This document shows, piece after piece, positions 56,101 to 64,000 of a stretch of DNA of 64,000 bases. The stretch spans positions 8,682,138 through 8,746,137 of the forward strand of contig NC_064045.1 in assembly GCF_932526225.1 (NCBI RefSeq), read 5' to 3'. The translations under genes and the position numbers were made by a program. Source of the DNA: Nematostella vectensis (lineage: Eukaryota > Cnidaria > Anthozoa > Actiniaria > Edwardsiidae). The notes under the pieces were generated by a model. That model saw nothing but the letters and a program-made list of their open reading frames with translations, was not told the origin of the DNA and searched no databases. How positions within the stretch are numbered: the stretch's first letter is position 1; every line of letters begins with the position of its first letter.

Positions 56101-59100
56101 ATCATAAAGACGTCGGTTCCCCTTATACCATTTGATCTTCTACACAGAGGATGAAGACAACCTCATGTTACCACTACAGCCGGTCTCGCCCCACAAGTAG
56201 AAGTGGTACACATACCCAAAACTACACGCGCTAAGCTGCAGGTCAGGTATTATCCCCCACAACCACTAACCATTAGCCTGGAGGATGAAGGCAACCTCAT
56301 GTTACCACTACAGCCAGTCTCGCCCCACAAGTAGAAGTGGTACACATACCCAAAACTACACGCGCTAAGCTGCAGGTAAGGTATTATCCCCCACAAACAC
56401 TAACCATTAGCCTGGAGGATGAAGGCAACCTCATGTTACCACTACAGCCGGTCTCGCCCCACAAGTAGAAGTGGTACACATACCCAAAACTACACGCGCT
56501 AAGCTGCAGGTAAGGTATTATCCCCCACAACCACTAACCATTAGCCTGGAGGATGAAGGCAACCTCATGTTACCACTACAGCCAGTCTCGCCCCACAAGT
56601 AGAAGTGATACACATGCGCCAAGCTGCGAGTAAGGTGTCGGCCACCATCAGCTTTCATATATTCCATGTGAGAGTCTTTAATACCGGTGATCACCACGTA
56701 AGTGAACTGACTGAACTTCTTCTCTGACTCAACCTGATGAAGGAAAATCGAAAAATTGTTTGGCTTGAGTCAGCAAGTTTCCACACTAGACATTTAACTA
56801 ATGTAATTCAAATGGTCAAATAAGAACAATAACGACCTTAGTGCGAACGTTTCGTTCCCGTCAGAACTTAATTTTTTTGTAAAAAAAGGGGCAAGATATG
56901 AAAGACAGTATGATTTTTTTCTTTTCTTTCGCTGCCGTGCTCATTGTGCATCATCGATGCTTAAAATGGCACTTCCACAGTTTAAGACTTATCTGAACCG
57001 CTATTTCAGAGCTAAAAACAAATGTGAATATGCGAAATGACCCAAGCATTCGGCTTTGAACAAATAGACAAAGGCGATATGGTGGTATGTCCTTCTCATA
57101 GATGGAAACGGATTTTAAAATAAAAACAGATGAGCTAAAAACAGATAAAATTATACGAAATGATCAAAATAACCATCCAGGCGAATTAAATAGGCTCTGG
57201 ACAGTTAGACAAAGGCGAGATGGTGGTATGTCTTTCTAACATAACGTGGATGGAAACGGATTCAAAAATACACTTCGAGGTGGGACTCTCTTACCAGCTC
57301 CTTAAGGCATCTCTGCTCCTCGTCCAACTCTAGGGTAGACGTATCGCCCGTGTTTCGGATGCATCTGTAGTCCTCGAACACAGGTTTACCCTCATCTGCT
57401 CGCTGGTGGAGCTTCTCCTGTGATGAAGCCAAAAGAACTTTTGGGGTCAGGCATGAAAGTGATAAATAAACGAGTTTCGTGTCAATGAACCCCGTGCAAA
57501 CAAAACTTACATCAGACAGTGTTGCTAACACCGTTATGCTTGGTTGACCACAAGGTAAGGGAAATTTTGGACAAGCAGCATTGCTAGAACTGTCTATGGT
57601 GCTATAAAGCCCATATAAACAGCACTTACATCAGTCAGAGTGTTGCTAACACCGCTATGCTCGGTTCACCACAAGGTAAGGGAAATTTTGGACCAGAAGT
57701 AGGCTGATTTGTCCAGCATTGCTAGAACTGTTTATAGGGCTTAAAGAATGTCGATCAACTACTACTTTGTTATTGTTTATAATTGAAAATACAACGGTTT
57801 AATCACAGAGCCACTTTAAAATAACAATCTACGAATAAAGTCTGATATGTTATTGACGATATTTGATTAAAAAATCTTGGTTACTCGCTTGAATTAGCCG
57901 ATGGAAATGGATGCTTTGTGTGAGCCGGCAGCATGAAATGGCGGCGTGATTGACTTAATTTAAGCTGTGTCTTGCATAAGTCGAATAGCGACTGCTTTAG
58001 GCAGCCTCGTAGTTCAGCATTCAGGGTATATACGGACGACTAGTTAAATATACCTCCCAGATGCATTGCTTTACACGCAAATGACAGATTTCAAGACCTG
58101 TAAAGGTCTTGAAAAAAAAAGGCAACCAGAGCCTTTATTAGTCGTACCTTTGATATCGTGATCTCCGTTACATATGGACACTCTACCCTTTTAGTTACCA
58201 CCTTGATACGGTCACCGAGGTAGAACCCCTAAAAGAGACAAGTATACTTTAAATCCAAAAAACAAAAATGTTAATTTTTAGTATAAACAGAATTCCTACC
58301 ACTGCTGACTTTTTTTTAGTCTTTTCGACTAAAGTAAACGAGCGACAGAGAAAGCTCTGCGCAGCAGGGTACTGTAATATGGGTTAACTGAAAATGTCTT
58401 TCTCTTATAATCTATTCTAGAACGATATTCTTTTTTATAAATCGATAGGGCGTCGTTCATGGGTAGCCTGGAAGTCGGCTTTGTTTTTGCGTGTTTTTAA
58501 CAATAGAAATCTTTAGGCGCGCAAAGTGAAAAAAACTACTGGATGGGCTTGCAGATGGATGACTAGACCTCGGCCGTTTCGAGTTCAAAATCAAAATATT
58601 TCTGAATAACGCAATATGAAAGCTGACTAGCAGATTAGTTAAATAGTGTTATATATTGTAACGGATCGAGTAGAAAAATGACGTAGATTGTACTTGTGGA
58701 ACTCAAAGACACATATCTCCCATCCTCCAAATGTACCGACGAAGTGCGGGGCTTGAGATGAGCTTATCTATTTTTGTGACGTCACAGTTTTGTGCCCAGG
58801 TTTTTCCGGAGTCTTTTCAAAATGTCGTCATTCGCTACCAGGTTCATCGCCGACATTTTCTTAAACGAAGTAGACGGCCAGTGCTGAAAAATGTAAGACT
58901 ACTTCCACGCCGTTAAACTAGCCTTTTTGTTTTGAAATGGCGGCTATTTAGCGATGAACTGTTACATTTTGGCAAATGTTAAGAAAACTAGCGCAAATAA
59001 AGCTAAGGCTATAATTTTCTTCATGAATTTTCTTCATGCGCATACGTTGTTCACCATTTCGTTTAAGAAAATGTCGGCGAAGAACCTGGTAACGAGGCTG

Positions 59101-62100
59101 GTGGCATCACACTTCGAAATACCTACCACAGGACACCCGGTCAGATCGCCCAGGCCTTAACTGGTATAGGTATACTCACTGCCTGCGTGGCTCCCACTCC
59201 AAACTTGGAGATCATTCCGTCTAGGAATGCAGGGGTCTGGTCCACCTGGTCAGGCTCTAGGCCCCTGTCGGCCTGCGACAGGAAATACGTAGCGAAGGCC
59301 TTGAGGCCCTCGTAAAACATCCCCTGGCCATTGTCGAAAACTACGGCAACCCTCTGAAACATAAGGCACAGTCATTACATAAGTACGGTAGCTAATAGTA
59401 GCCTTTCAGACCTTCGAAAAGAAGACCAAAGCTCGCGAAATTCGCTATACAGGGCTTATTCGCTATATCCGGTAGAGCACCTTTGGCGCCAAAATCTCAA
59501 AATCTTGAAATCGAGTCAGGCAAAGCTTCCCTGTTTCCAAAACCAGTGAAATACAAAGAAAGGAGGCCCGCAAAAGAATGAAATGGATTGTCAGAAAATT
59601 CTTGATAGAAACCATAAAGGCCGAGTTTAATGACTTGAAAAAAGAGAAACAAAACAAAATAACTCATACAGTAACTTATGTAAGCAGTACAAAAAGCCTA
59701 GGTTAGCTCTTAGTCAAAGCAGAGAAGATTCAATAAATCGCGTAAAAAATACGCAAGTACGCCACCGCGGGTTAGAAAAAGGTAACCACAAAAGCAACAG
59801 AGAAAACACTGATGTTTGGTTTGGAGTGATGGTCCACAAATAAATAACAGAGGAACCTCAATATGATAACAACGAACACCAACGCCGCCGAAAAATGTTA
59901 TACATAGGTGCCTAGTTAATAATATTTCAATTATGGAATTTGGCTGAAGAATTTAAAATCGGGGCTTTTTAAAATGTTCATTATATAGAGGGTGTCGCTG
60001 GGCCCATGGTACTATCTTTTGTGTCCGTTGCTAGGGAAATTTGTTTGTTTTATAAAAGCTTCTGGTTTTTTTGTCAAATCTCTTGGAACTTTCAACATAA
60101 AGTGTTTTAGACCTTAATGACACAAGTGATGACGTCATCTGACCCCGCCCATGGTCACGTGACCCAGAACAGAAAAACGTGTCGGAGAAGCAACTGTTCA
60201 AATCTAACATAATTTTTTTTTGCAGAAATATTTTAACATCACTATTTTCTAAAACTTCACGCATCGGATTTGCGAAATTTTGATACCGCGAGAAATGCGA
60301 ATTTTTATTTGGTAATAACTTTTTCATTACTTCAAAAATCCCATGCGCTAAGTTGTTAGGAATGGTAATATCAATGGTTTGAATGAAACAAAATTCACAA
60401 TTGTTGTAAAATGCTCAAAATTAACGTGATTTTCTCGCGCGGAAATGGCCGCCATCTTGTTTTTTCGCCATCTGTTTTTATTCTCGAAAAAACATATAAA
60501 AATTGCATTTTCTTCTACAAAATGTCGAAAGTTTATATTAATCTCTTGGGAAAAAAAGAAAATTAAAACTGGAGTTTCGAAAAAAAATAAAAAATAAAAA
60601 TAAAAACTCGACCGGGGATTGAACCCGAAACACTTGCTTACGAGTCAAAGCTGCTAACCACTGGGCCACGGAATCAAGTTGGAAGGCGCGAACACAGTTT
60701 CGTAGCAACGAGATAATACCATAGGCCCTTAATGAAGGTCCGGTAATGAAGGTCCCACTGCATATATTTTTATGAAGTATGCTAGGGTCTCATACATCTT
60801 TCGAATGGATCTGCAACTTTATATTCCTCTCAAGGTCTCTCTCGTGGTTGTTGTTGGTGGCCTGTATGCTGTTGTCGATGAACTCACAGAAGGCCTGGTA
60901 ACTGGCTGCAATATAGGGGGAAAAGGTCACTACTGTATCAACCCTAACCCTGCATGAAGTACTGAGCGTGGGGTCATCCGTGACGTACTGACGAAAAATA
61001 AAACACTTCATCACACTACTGTAACAGCTTTAGAGTCAGAAGATAAAAATCCGTTTTTGTTCTTTTGGGGGTGGTGAGATTTTTTATCAGAAAACTCACC
61101 CACCCCCACCCCACCCCAGAAAAAATTCAGGACCACTTTCTCGGATTTCGCACCCCCATCAAAAATCTTGGTTACGGATCTGGCAACACAGTAGCTGTCA
61201 ACTTGGACAGAAATCTTGTGAAATCGGGTGAAATACAGTAAATATGTTAAACAAACCCAAAAGAGCCAATGCGGGTGAATACAAAGAATTTAAACATTCT
61301 CACAAAAAAATTAGGCTTGTGATAGTCCAAAATCTTGTAACGCCCGCCTAATGCGGGCGAAGTGACAGCTATGGCACTATCCCATGGGGTGTTTAAATAG
61401 CTCCAGCATCGCTGGACCAGTGTCTCCCCACAATTTCTGGGCTGTTTTCCAGCGACATAAAGGTCATGAGCTCCATTAAAACTCGGTACTTACAGACAAA
61501 GTGGTAATTGCCACTTTGCGTCAGGGCATTAGGATGGACGTCATATCGTAACAGTTCGTAACGTGGCTTCTTCAAAGTGAACTCTTCTGTCCTGTTTGCA
61601 CGGACCTACAACAAAATAGGGTGGGCACTTTAAAAGTGGTTGCTTTTACCTCTTGAATCATGCAAACAATCAAACTTGGAAATTTGATTTATGACTGTTT
61701 ACCATAAGCTTTGCAATAACTACTCTAAAACCCAAAAGGGTACGCTTTGGCTTGCATAGGAACAAATACCGTAAATGCTTAAATACACTCCGGGGGGGTT
61801 AAATTTCGATGGTCCGTGGGGGGAGGGGGTTGGGGCAGAGGGTAGGTGACGTGTTCAATAGATAAGGGGCGTTTATTATAACCTAACAATATAACAAACC
61901 AAAGTATAGCAAGGTTCTGATTTCAGTCAAGGCAAATAAATTTCATTTGTATTACTGGAATTCCTATGTTGCTTGTTTTTCAGCTGGTAGGGAGGGGAGC
62001 AGGGTAGGGTAAGGGGGTTAATAGAGGGGGGCGTTCAATACAAACTTGTGAGCTTAGGGGAAGCGTTCTTTAGATAGGGGTCGTTTATTATGATGAGTTG

Positions 62101-62292
62101 ATTTTGATTTTTTTTTCTTATACAATGCCAAGTCTCACTCAAATGAATCAAACAAATTGTATGGGTTCAGGAGTAAATGGGTTCATCTTCAGTTCATCTT
62201 ACCAAAAACCACGTTTCTACCCGGCCATCAAGAATCTCTCTGAAGCTGTCAGATGTAACTTCAGTAAAGTCGCTATCAGCTATGCTAAATGT
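36520..62292 (-). CDS. SMCHD1: SMCHD1-like protein (GHKL ATPase plus SMC hinge), 31 exons, 5' end missing
   Basis: I traced 31 exons by GT-AG sites; every phase joins and they total 5661 bases (1886 residues plus stop). Human SMCHD1 has about 2000 residues, so only a short N-terminus is missing upstream of 62292. Order: GHKL ATPase (residues 1-190), transducer-like region (190-570), a long series of Ig-like beta domains (570-1535), coiled coil (1535-1634), SMC hinge (1634-1815) and a charged tail. In vertebrates this noncanonical SMC protein silences chromatin, including the inactive X. A role in this organism is inferred. The introns carry many tandem repeats built from exon edges. Exon coordinates are given in the four module entries. 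Confidence 0.88.
37945..38610. repeat. ~80-bp tandem repeat containing an exon end and its donor, 9 copies
   Basis: Unit contains cctgagcgcaagtcatcgat / taccatggtc (coding TMVIDDLRSG in reverse) followed by intron sequence (aagcaagtaaggcttatata). The rightmost copy is the real end of exon 38571-38722. The other eight lie in the following intron with altered donor cgggtagat. Confidence 0.9.
39423..39500. repeat. Dispersed hAT-like repeat, copy 1
   Basis: Segment cagccacgcccatactggtc through ctgctacggccctga resembles 62939-63040 over its full length, with several differences. Probably a MITE fragment; its ends carry GGCC/GGGC-type inverted sequence. Confidence 0.45.
39673..39848. mobile_element. 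hAT-like MITE next to a splice donor
   Basis: Left end CAGTAGCGGATCTAG (39673-39687) and right end CTAGATCCGCCCCT (39835-39848) are inverted. The element stops about 10 bases from the donor GTAGGAATC of exon 39864-40160. No clear target duplication. Confidence 0.55.
41988..42234. mobile_element. TTAA-flanked MITE, full second copy
   Basis: TTAA at 41984-41987 and 42235-42238; 247 bases, ends AGCCGCAT and GCGGCT inverted. About 90% like the element at 16436-16681 by eye. Inside an intron of the SMCHD1-like gene. Confidence 0.75.
42900..53573 (-). CDS. SMCHD1: SMCHD1-like, exons 12-25: repeated Ig-like domains
   Basis: Exons 53462-53573, 52529-52757, 51902-52014, 51449-51633, 50682-50847, 49519-49742, 48943-49332, 48288-48423, 47596-47770, 46878-47053, 46297-46493, 43831-43953, 43412-43519 and 42900-43191. 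Each encodes beta-rich segments with recurring patterns such as LLDSWGQ, LDKYNNP, FRDEWDNP and VCDQAGN, matching the Ig-like linker of SMCHD1. The acceptor of 52529-52757 is cattgtag-type (after 52757), chosen by phase. The donors of 46878-47053 (AACCAG|GTATGT) and 46297-46493 (ACG|GTAAGT) also join in phase. Confidence 0.82.
44034..44640. repeat. 23-bp minisatellite, about 27 copies
   Basis: Unit ttcgcccacgcatcaagag / ttac with c/g and a/t variants. Because 23 is not a multiple of three, open frames cycle every 69 bases; they are not genes. In an intron between exons 43831-43953 and 46297-46493. Confidence 0.95.
44735..45190. repeat. ~160-220-bp direct repeat, about 3 copies
   Basis: Core gtttgatgcgcttgtttatg / agcgagcgtaaaccgg at about 44780, 44900 and 45118, each followed by gacatataaacatgtcg and a g-run (ttttttggggggt). 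Confidence 0.7.
45448..46318. repeat. 51-bp minisatellite derived from an exon end, 17 copies
   Basis: Unit gccatggatagcgtatgta / ttattgctacatgccgtc / cgtccctatgtagt. The last unit is the true exon/intron joint of 46297-46493 (gctacttac|cgtctgtcc). In the other units the donor GTAAGT (cttac) has become gcatgt. Open frames on both strands are artefacts of the 17-codon period. Confidence 0.92.
46740..46930. repeat. ~55-bp tandem repeat of an exon end plus donor, 3-4 copies
   Basis: Unit ctggtttcaagttgattctga / tggagtccttggttagtg / tactgtacctac. The copy starting at 46878 is the end of exon 46878-47053; two to three degraded copies lie in the intron beyond its donor. Confidence 0.85.
47383..47562. 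repeat. Dispersed repeat, two partial copies
   Basis: Segments at 47394-47480 and 47515-47562 (gaatnagccgatggaaatgg, then gtgactcg) resemble each other and 57888-57955. Probably a MITE fragment. Confidence 0.5.
47887..48247. mobile_element. 361-bp MITE with TTA target duplication (Harbinger-like)
   Basis: Inverted ends of 26 bases with one mismatch (TGCCTGGTGCAC[C/T]CTAGTGACATAAC in paired form) lie at 47887-47912 and 48222-48247, flanked on both sides by TTA. Contains short cataacgacataacgacata repeats near its left end. Intronic, ending 40 bases from the donor side of exon 48288-48423. Confidence 0.8.
50417..50727. repeat. ~62-bp tandem repeat of an exon end plus intact donor, 5 copies
   Basis: Unit ctttacttaccctccttaa / ggcgaacttggaagatgac / gtcacccacat / ggagtgaatcagc. 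The rightmost copy is the end of exon 50682-50847. Three other copies keep GGAGG|GTAAGT; the leftmost has GGAAGT. Confidence 0.93.
51709..51935. repeat. ~64-bp tandem repeat of an exon end plus donor, 4 copies
   Basis: Unit cttaccttggacctcgatat / cgacaattgctgtttagcc / gtgagagaattgcaatgtat / tgaaa. The rightmost copy is the end of exon 51902-52014. Two of the other three keep GTAAGT; the leftmost has CTTAAG. Confidence 0.92.
52717..53450. repeat. ~84-bp tandem repeat of an acceptor plus exon start, 9 copies
   Basis: Unit actcagcacatcgttaccttg / tgtatccttacacacacgca / ctacaatagtacaacgagaa / tgcgttacatgtcacgtcat. The leftmost copy is the start of exon 52529-52757 with its acceptor; eight further copies with the same ctattgtag acceptor fill the upstream intron. 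Confidence 0.93.
54306..57417 (-). CDS. SMCHD1: SMCHD1-like, exons 6-11: transducer region
   Basis: Exons 57295-57417, 56539-56733, 55799-55993, 55293-55426, 54689-54941 and 54306-54548. Family landmarks are YVVITGIKDSHMEYM and LAHVYHFYLWG (56539-56733), KVDIEVLF (55799-55993), PIFECFWQGRL (55293-55426) and EFNAWLESCHKHLDKE (54689-54941). The end of exon 56539-56733 was set at CTAATG|GTTAGT. The earlier GT at 56573/56572 would put the next exon out of frame. Confidence 0.85.
55090..55330. repeat. Degenerate repeat of an exon end (weak)
   Basis: cctatgcacgtaagataaagg at the end of exon 55293-55426 resembles cttatgcacataagttaagg (55174), cttatgaacgtaag (55225) and gctgcatatagaataaaggc (55097). 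Too diverged to be sure. Confidence 0.35.
56143..56640. repeat. 134-bp tandem repeat of an exon end plus donor, 4 copies
   Basis: Unit starts cattagcctggaggatgaagg / caacctcatgttaccac and ends in intron sequence ttatcccccacaaccactaac. Starts are at about 56143 (partial), 56271, 56405 and 56539; the last is the end of exon 56539-56733. The donor GTTAGT is kept in the copies with complete edges. Confidence 0.92.
57010..57275. repeat. ~130-bp imperfect direct repeat, 2 copies
   Basis: gacaaaggcgatatggtggt and atggaaacggatt recur at about 57067-57115 and 57209-57265. Intronic and not overlapping an exon. Confidence 0.6.
57507..57740. repeat. ~125-bp direct repeat, 2 copies
   Basis: acatcagacagtgttgctaac through gcattgctagaactgt occurs twice, with a small insertion in the second copy. 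Intronic. Confidence 0.75.
58148..62292 (-). CDS. SMCHD1: SMCHD1-like, exons 1-5 seen: GHKL ATPase
   Basis: Exons 62203-62292, 61494-61605, 60796-60905, 59180-59353 and 58148-58228. The N-box CEFIDNSIQAT (with the Mg-binding Asn and catalytic-type Glu) is in 60796-60905. VVFDNGQGM (the DxGxG box) and KFGVGATQA (the second glycine box) are in 59180-59353. A short strand GFYLGDRIKVV lies in the fifth. LTQSGNYHF in 61494-61605 matches the conserved lead-in to the ATPase. All motifs needed for ATP binding are present. Exon 62203-62292 is the least certain: it is called from splice sites, phase and an acidic segment. Confidence 0.85.
58836..59091. mobile_element. Foldback element with 33-base arms
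   Basis: Left arm 58836-58868 (accaggttcatcgccgac, then attttcttaaacga) and right arm 59059-59091 are inverted with a single mismatch. About 190 bases lie between. Intronic. Confidence 0.7.
60599..60678 (-). ncRNA. tRNA-like sequence, SINE head or tRNA pseudogene
   Basis: Read on the minus strand there is an A box TGGCCCAGTGG (60668-60658) and a B box GGTTCAATCCC (60625-60615) at tRNA spacing. A T-arm-like stem and a T-rich stretch follow (TTTTTATTTTTATTTTTTA), a Pol III terminator. The acceptor stem does not pair in the standard register and the anticodon arm is imperfect, so I do not call a functional tRNA. Confidence 0.4.
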
Positions 62293-62539
62293 CTGCAGAA
62301 AATAACAAAAACAAAAGTCAACTGCTAGTAGTCGGTCACTCAAACAGGAGAAAAAAAATCATGAGTTTATAAAGTTTAACATGAGAAGTAGAATATCAAA
62401 CATTATCAAATCAATTAATCACCAAGGGGATAGGGAACACATAAAATAATTTGGTAAAAGAGAAACATGCATCGAGGGCAGGGATCGCATTATGAAATTG
62501 CGATAAAACGGAAATTTCAAAAATATAAAGGGAGTAGAG

Positions 62540-64000
62540 GGTTAATGTTATGAAACAGAAATACCATTGTGCATGGGGAAGGAGGGATTTAGCATAAAAA
62601 CTGTCATAATAACATTGTACATCATACAGTAAGTCTGTAAAAGAATGGTCATAAAATGGTCATGAAAATATTGTGCAGTCATGGTGTATATCAAATTGAA
62701 ATAATAACATCGGGCATGGAAGCGGTGACATGATAAAACAGTAATAACATTGTGCAAGATGAGGGGGGGTTACATCATAATATTCCAATTAAATTTGTCA
62801 TAAAATGGCAATAATATAATCGTGCATGGGGTGGGTAATATCCTAAAATGGTAATAAATCAGAGCAGTGTAACAGGCATCGAAAAATTGGGTTGGGGCAT
62901 AAACAGTATAGTACAGAAACATCAAGAAAGTTGTGGGGCACAGCCACGCCCCTGTTGGTCATTTCCTTATCATTTTTGGAAATATTGGGGGGGGGGGCAT
63001 GTGCCCCCAATGCCCAACACTCTGCTATGGCCCCTGAAAATAAAATTGTGCAGGGGGGAAGGGTTACATTATGAGACAGTATATCTAACATTGTGCAAGG
63101 GAGGGGGTAACAAAAAAAGGCAATACTGTATAAACATTGTGCAAGGGGGAGGGGGTATGCATTGAAAAAATGGTAAAGTACAACATTGTGCAAAGGAAGG
63201 GTAACAAAAAAGGTAATAAAAACCATGTGCAAGGGGGAGGGGGGTAGCATAAAAAAAACGGTAAAGTATAACATTGTGCAAAGGAAGGGTAACAAAAGAG
63301 GGTAATAAAAACCATGTGCAAGGGGGAGTGGGGTAGCATAAAAAAATGGTAAAGTATAACATTGTGCAAAGGAAGGCTAACAAAAAAGGGTAATAAAAAC
63401 ATTGTTCAAGTGGTAGGGGGGTAGCATTAGAAAAATTTTAAAGTATAACATTATGCAAAGGAAGGTTAACAAAAAAGGGAAATAAAAACCATGTGCAAGG
63501 GGGAGGGGGTAGCATTTTAAACAAATGGTAAAGTACAACATTGTGCAAAGGAAGGGTAACAAAAAAAGGCAATACTGTATAAACATTGTGCAAGGGGGAG
63601 GGGGTATGCATTAAAAAATGGTAAAGTACAACATTGTGCAAGGGAAGGTTAACAAAAAAGGGAAATAAAAACATTGTGCAAGGGGGAGGGGGGGTAGCAT
63701 TTTAGACAAATGGTAAAGTATAACATTATGCGAAGGAAGGCTAACAAAAAAGGGAAATAAAAACACTGTGCAAGGGGGAGGGGGGTATGCATTAAAAAAT
63801 GGTAAAGTACAACATTGTGCAAAGGAAGGTTAACAAAAAAGGGCAATAAAAACATTATGCAGGGGGGAGGGGGGGAGCATTTTAAACAAATGGTAAAGTA
63901 TAACATTGTGCAAAGGAAGGGTAACAAAAAAGGGTAATAAAAACATTGTGCAAGGGGGAGGGGGGAGCATTTTAAACAAATGGTAAAGTATAACATTGTG
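62540..64000. repeat. ~80-bp tandem repeat array reaching the window edge
   Basis: Unit aatggtaaagtataacattg / tgcaaaggaagggtaacaaa / aaagggtaataaaaacattg / tgcaagggggagggggg / tagcat. It is degenerate in 62540-62880 and regular from 63050 on, with a hAT-like fragment inserted at 62939-63040. Minus-strand open frames (CTMLYFTIF-type repeats) are artefacts. Confidence 0.9.
62939..63040. repeat. Dispersed hAT-like repeat, copy 2
   Basis: Related to 39423-39500. Contains a g-run/c-run pair (62987-63007). Sits inside the tandem array. Confidence 0.45.

Noticed and set aside
60599..60678. Functional tRNA gene
   Set aside because: Acceptor and anticodon arms do not pair properly in the standard register; kept only as tRNA-like.
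62843..63996. Minus-strand frames of 69-150 codons in the terminal array
   Set aside because: They mirror the ~80-base repeat unit and share no start or domain.

Overview
The window is eukaryotic: spliced genes with GT-AG introns, many minisatellites and MITE-type repeats. The gene set (a HEPN-NACHT-LRR immune receptor, a SMCHD1-type ATPase, rhodopsin-like GPCRs with short N-termini, and Polinton/adintovirus-like DNA) fits an anthozoan cnidarian, possibly Nematostella-like. That is inference; no search was run.

Layout. 1-6300: one end of a compact virus-like element that runs off the left edge. It has small basic proteins, a RING protein, two minus-strand genes, TATA and CCAAT boxes and repeated CRE (TGACGTCA) sites, and no visible frame breaks. 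Capsid, polymerase and integrase genes are not in view. 6300-12900: AT-rich spacer, a decayed hAT transposon, a GPCR pseudogene, and a better-preserved GPCR cut by a 200-N assembly gap. 12885-22640: two near-identical copies of a block (A) carrying a 51-bp minisatellite and a (TCAC)n tract. Between them lies block B, a decayed virus-like element with a VLTF3-like zinc-ribbon gene, a SLATT-like gene and a small conserved ORF. Block B recurs at 31668-34210 with different internal deletions. 24191-28938: a four-exon HEPN-NACHT-LRR gene on the minus strand. 29000-36000: mostly non-coding DNA with MITEs and a foldback.

36520-62292: a minus-strand SMCHD1-like gene. I resolved 31 exons whose phases all join and whose lengths sum to 1887 codons (1886 residues plus stop). 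They encode the GHKL ATPase, the transducer, Ig-like repeats, a coiled coil and the SMC hinge. The N-terminal start lies upstream of 62292, perhaps outside the window.

The most unusual observation is in this gene. At least eight separate tandem-repeat arrays are built from an exon edge plus its splice site (or, at the 3' end, the C-terminal codons), so the introns carry arrays of decoy splice sites. The 51-bp array in block A also has a GTAAGT/GTATGT donor-like core in nearly every unit.
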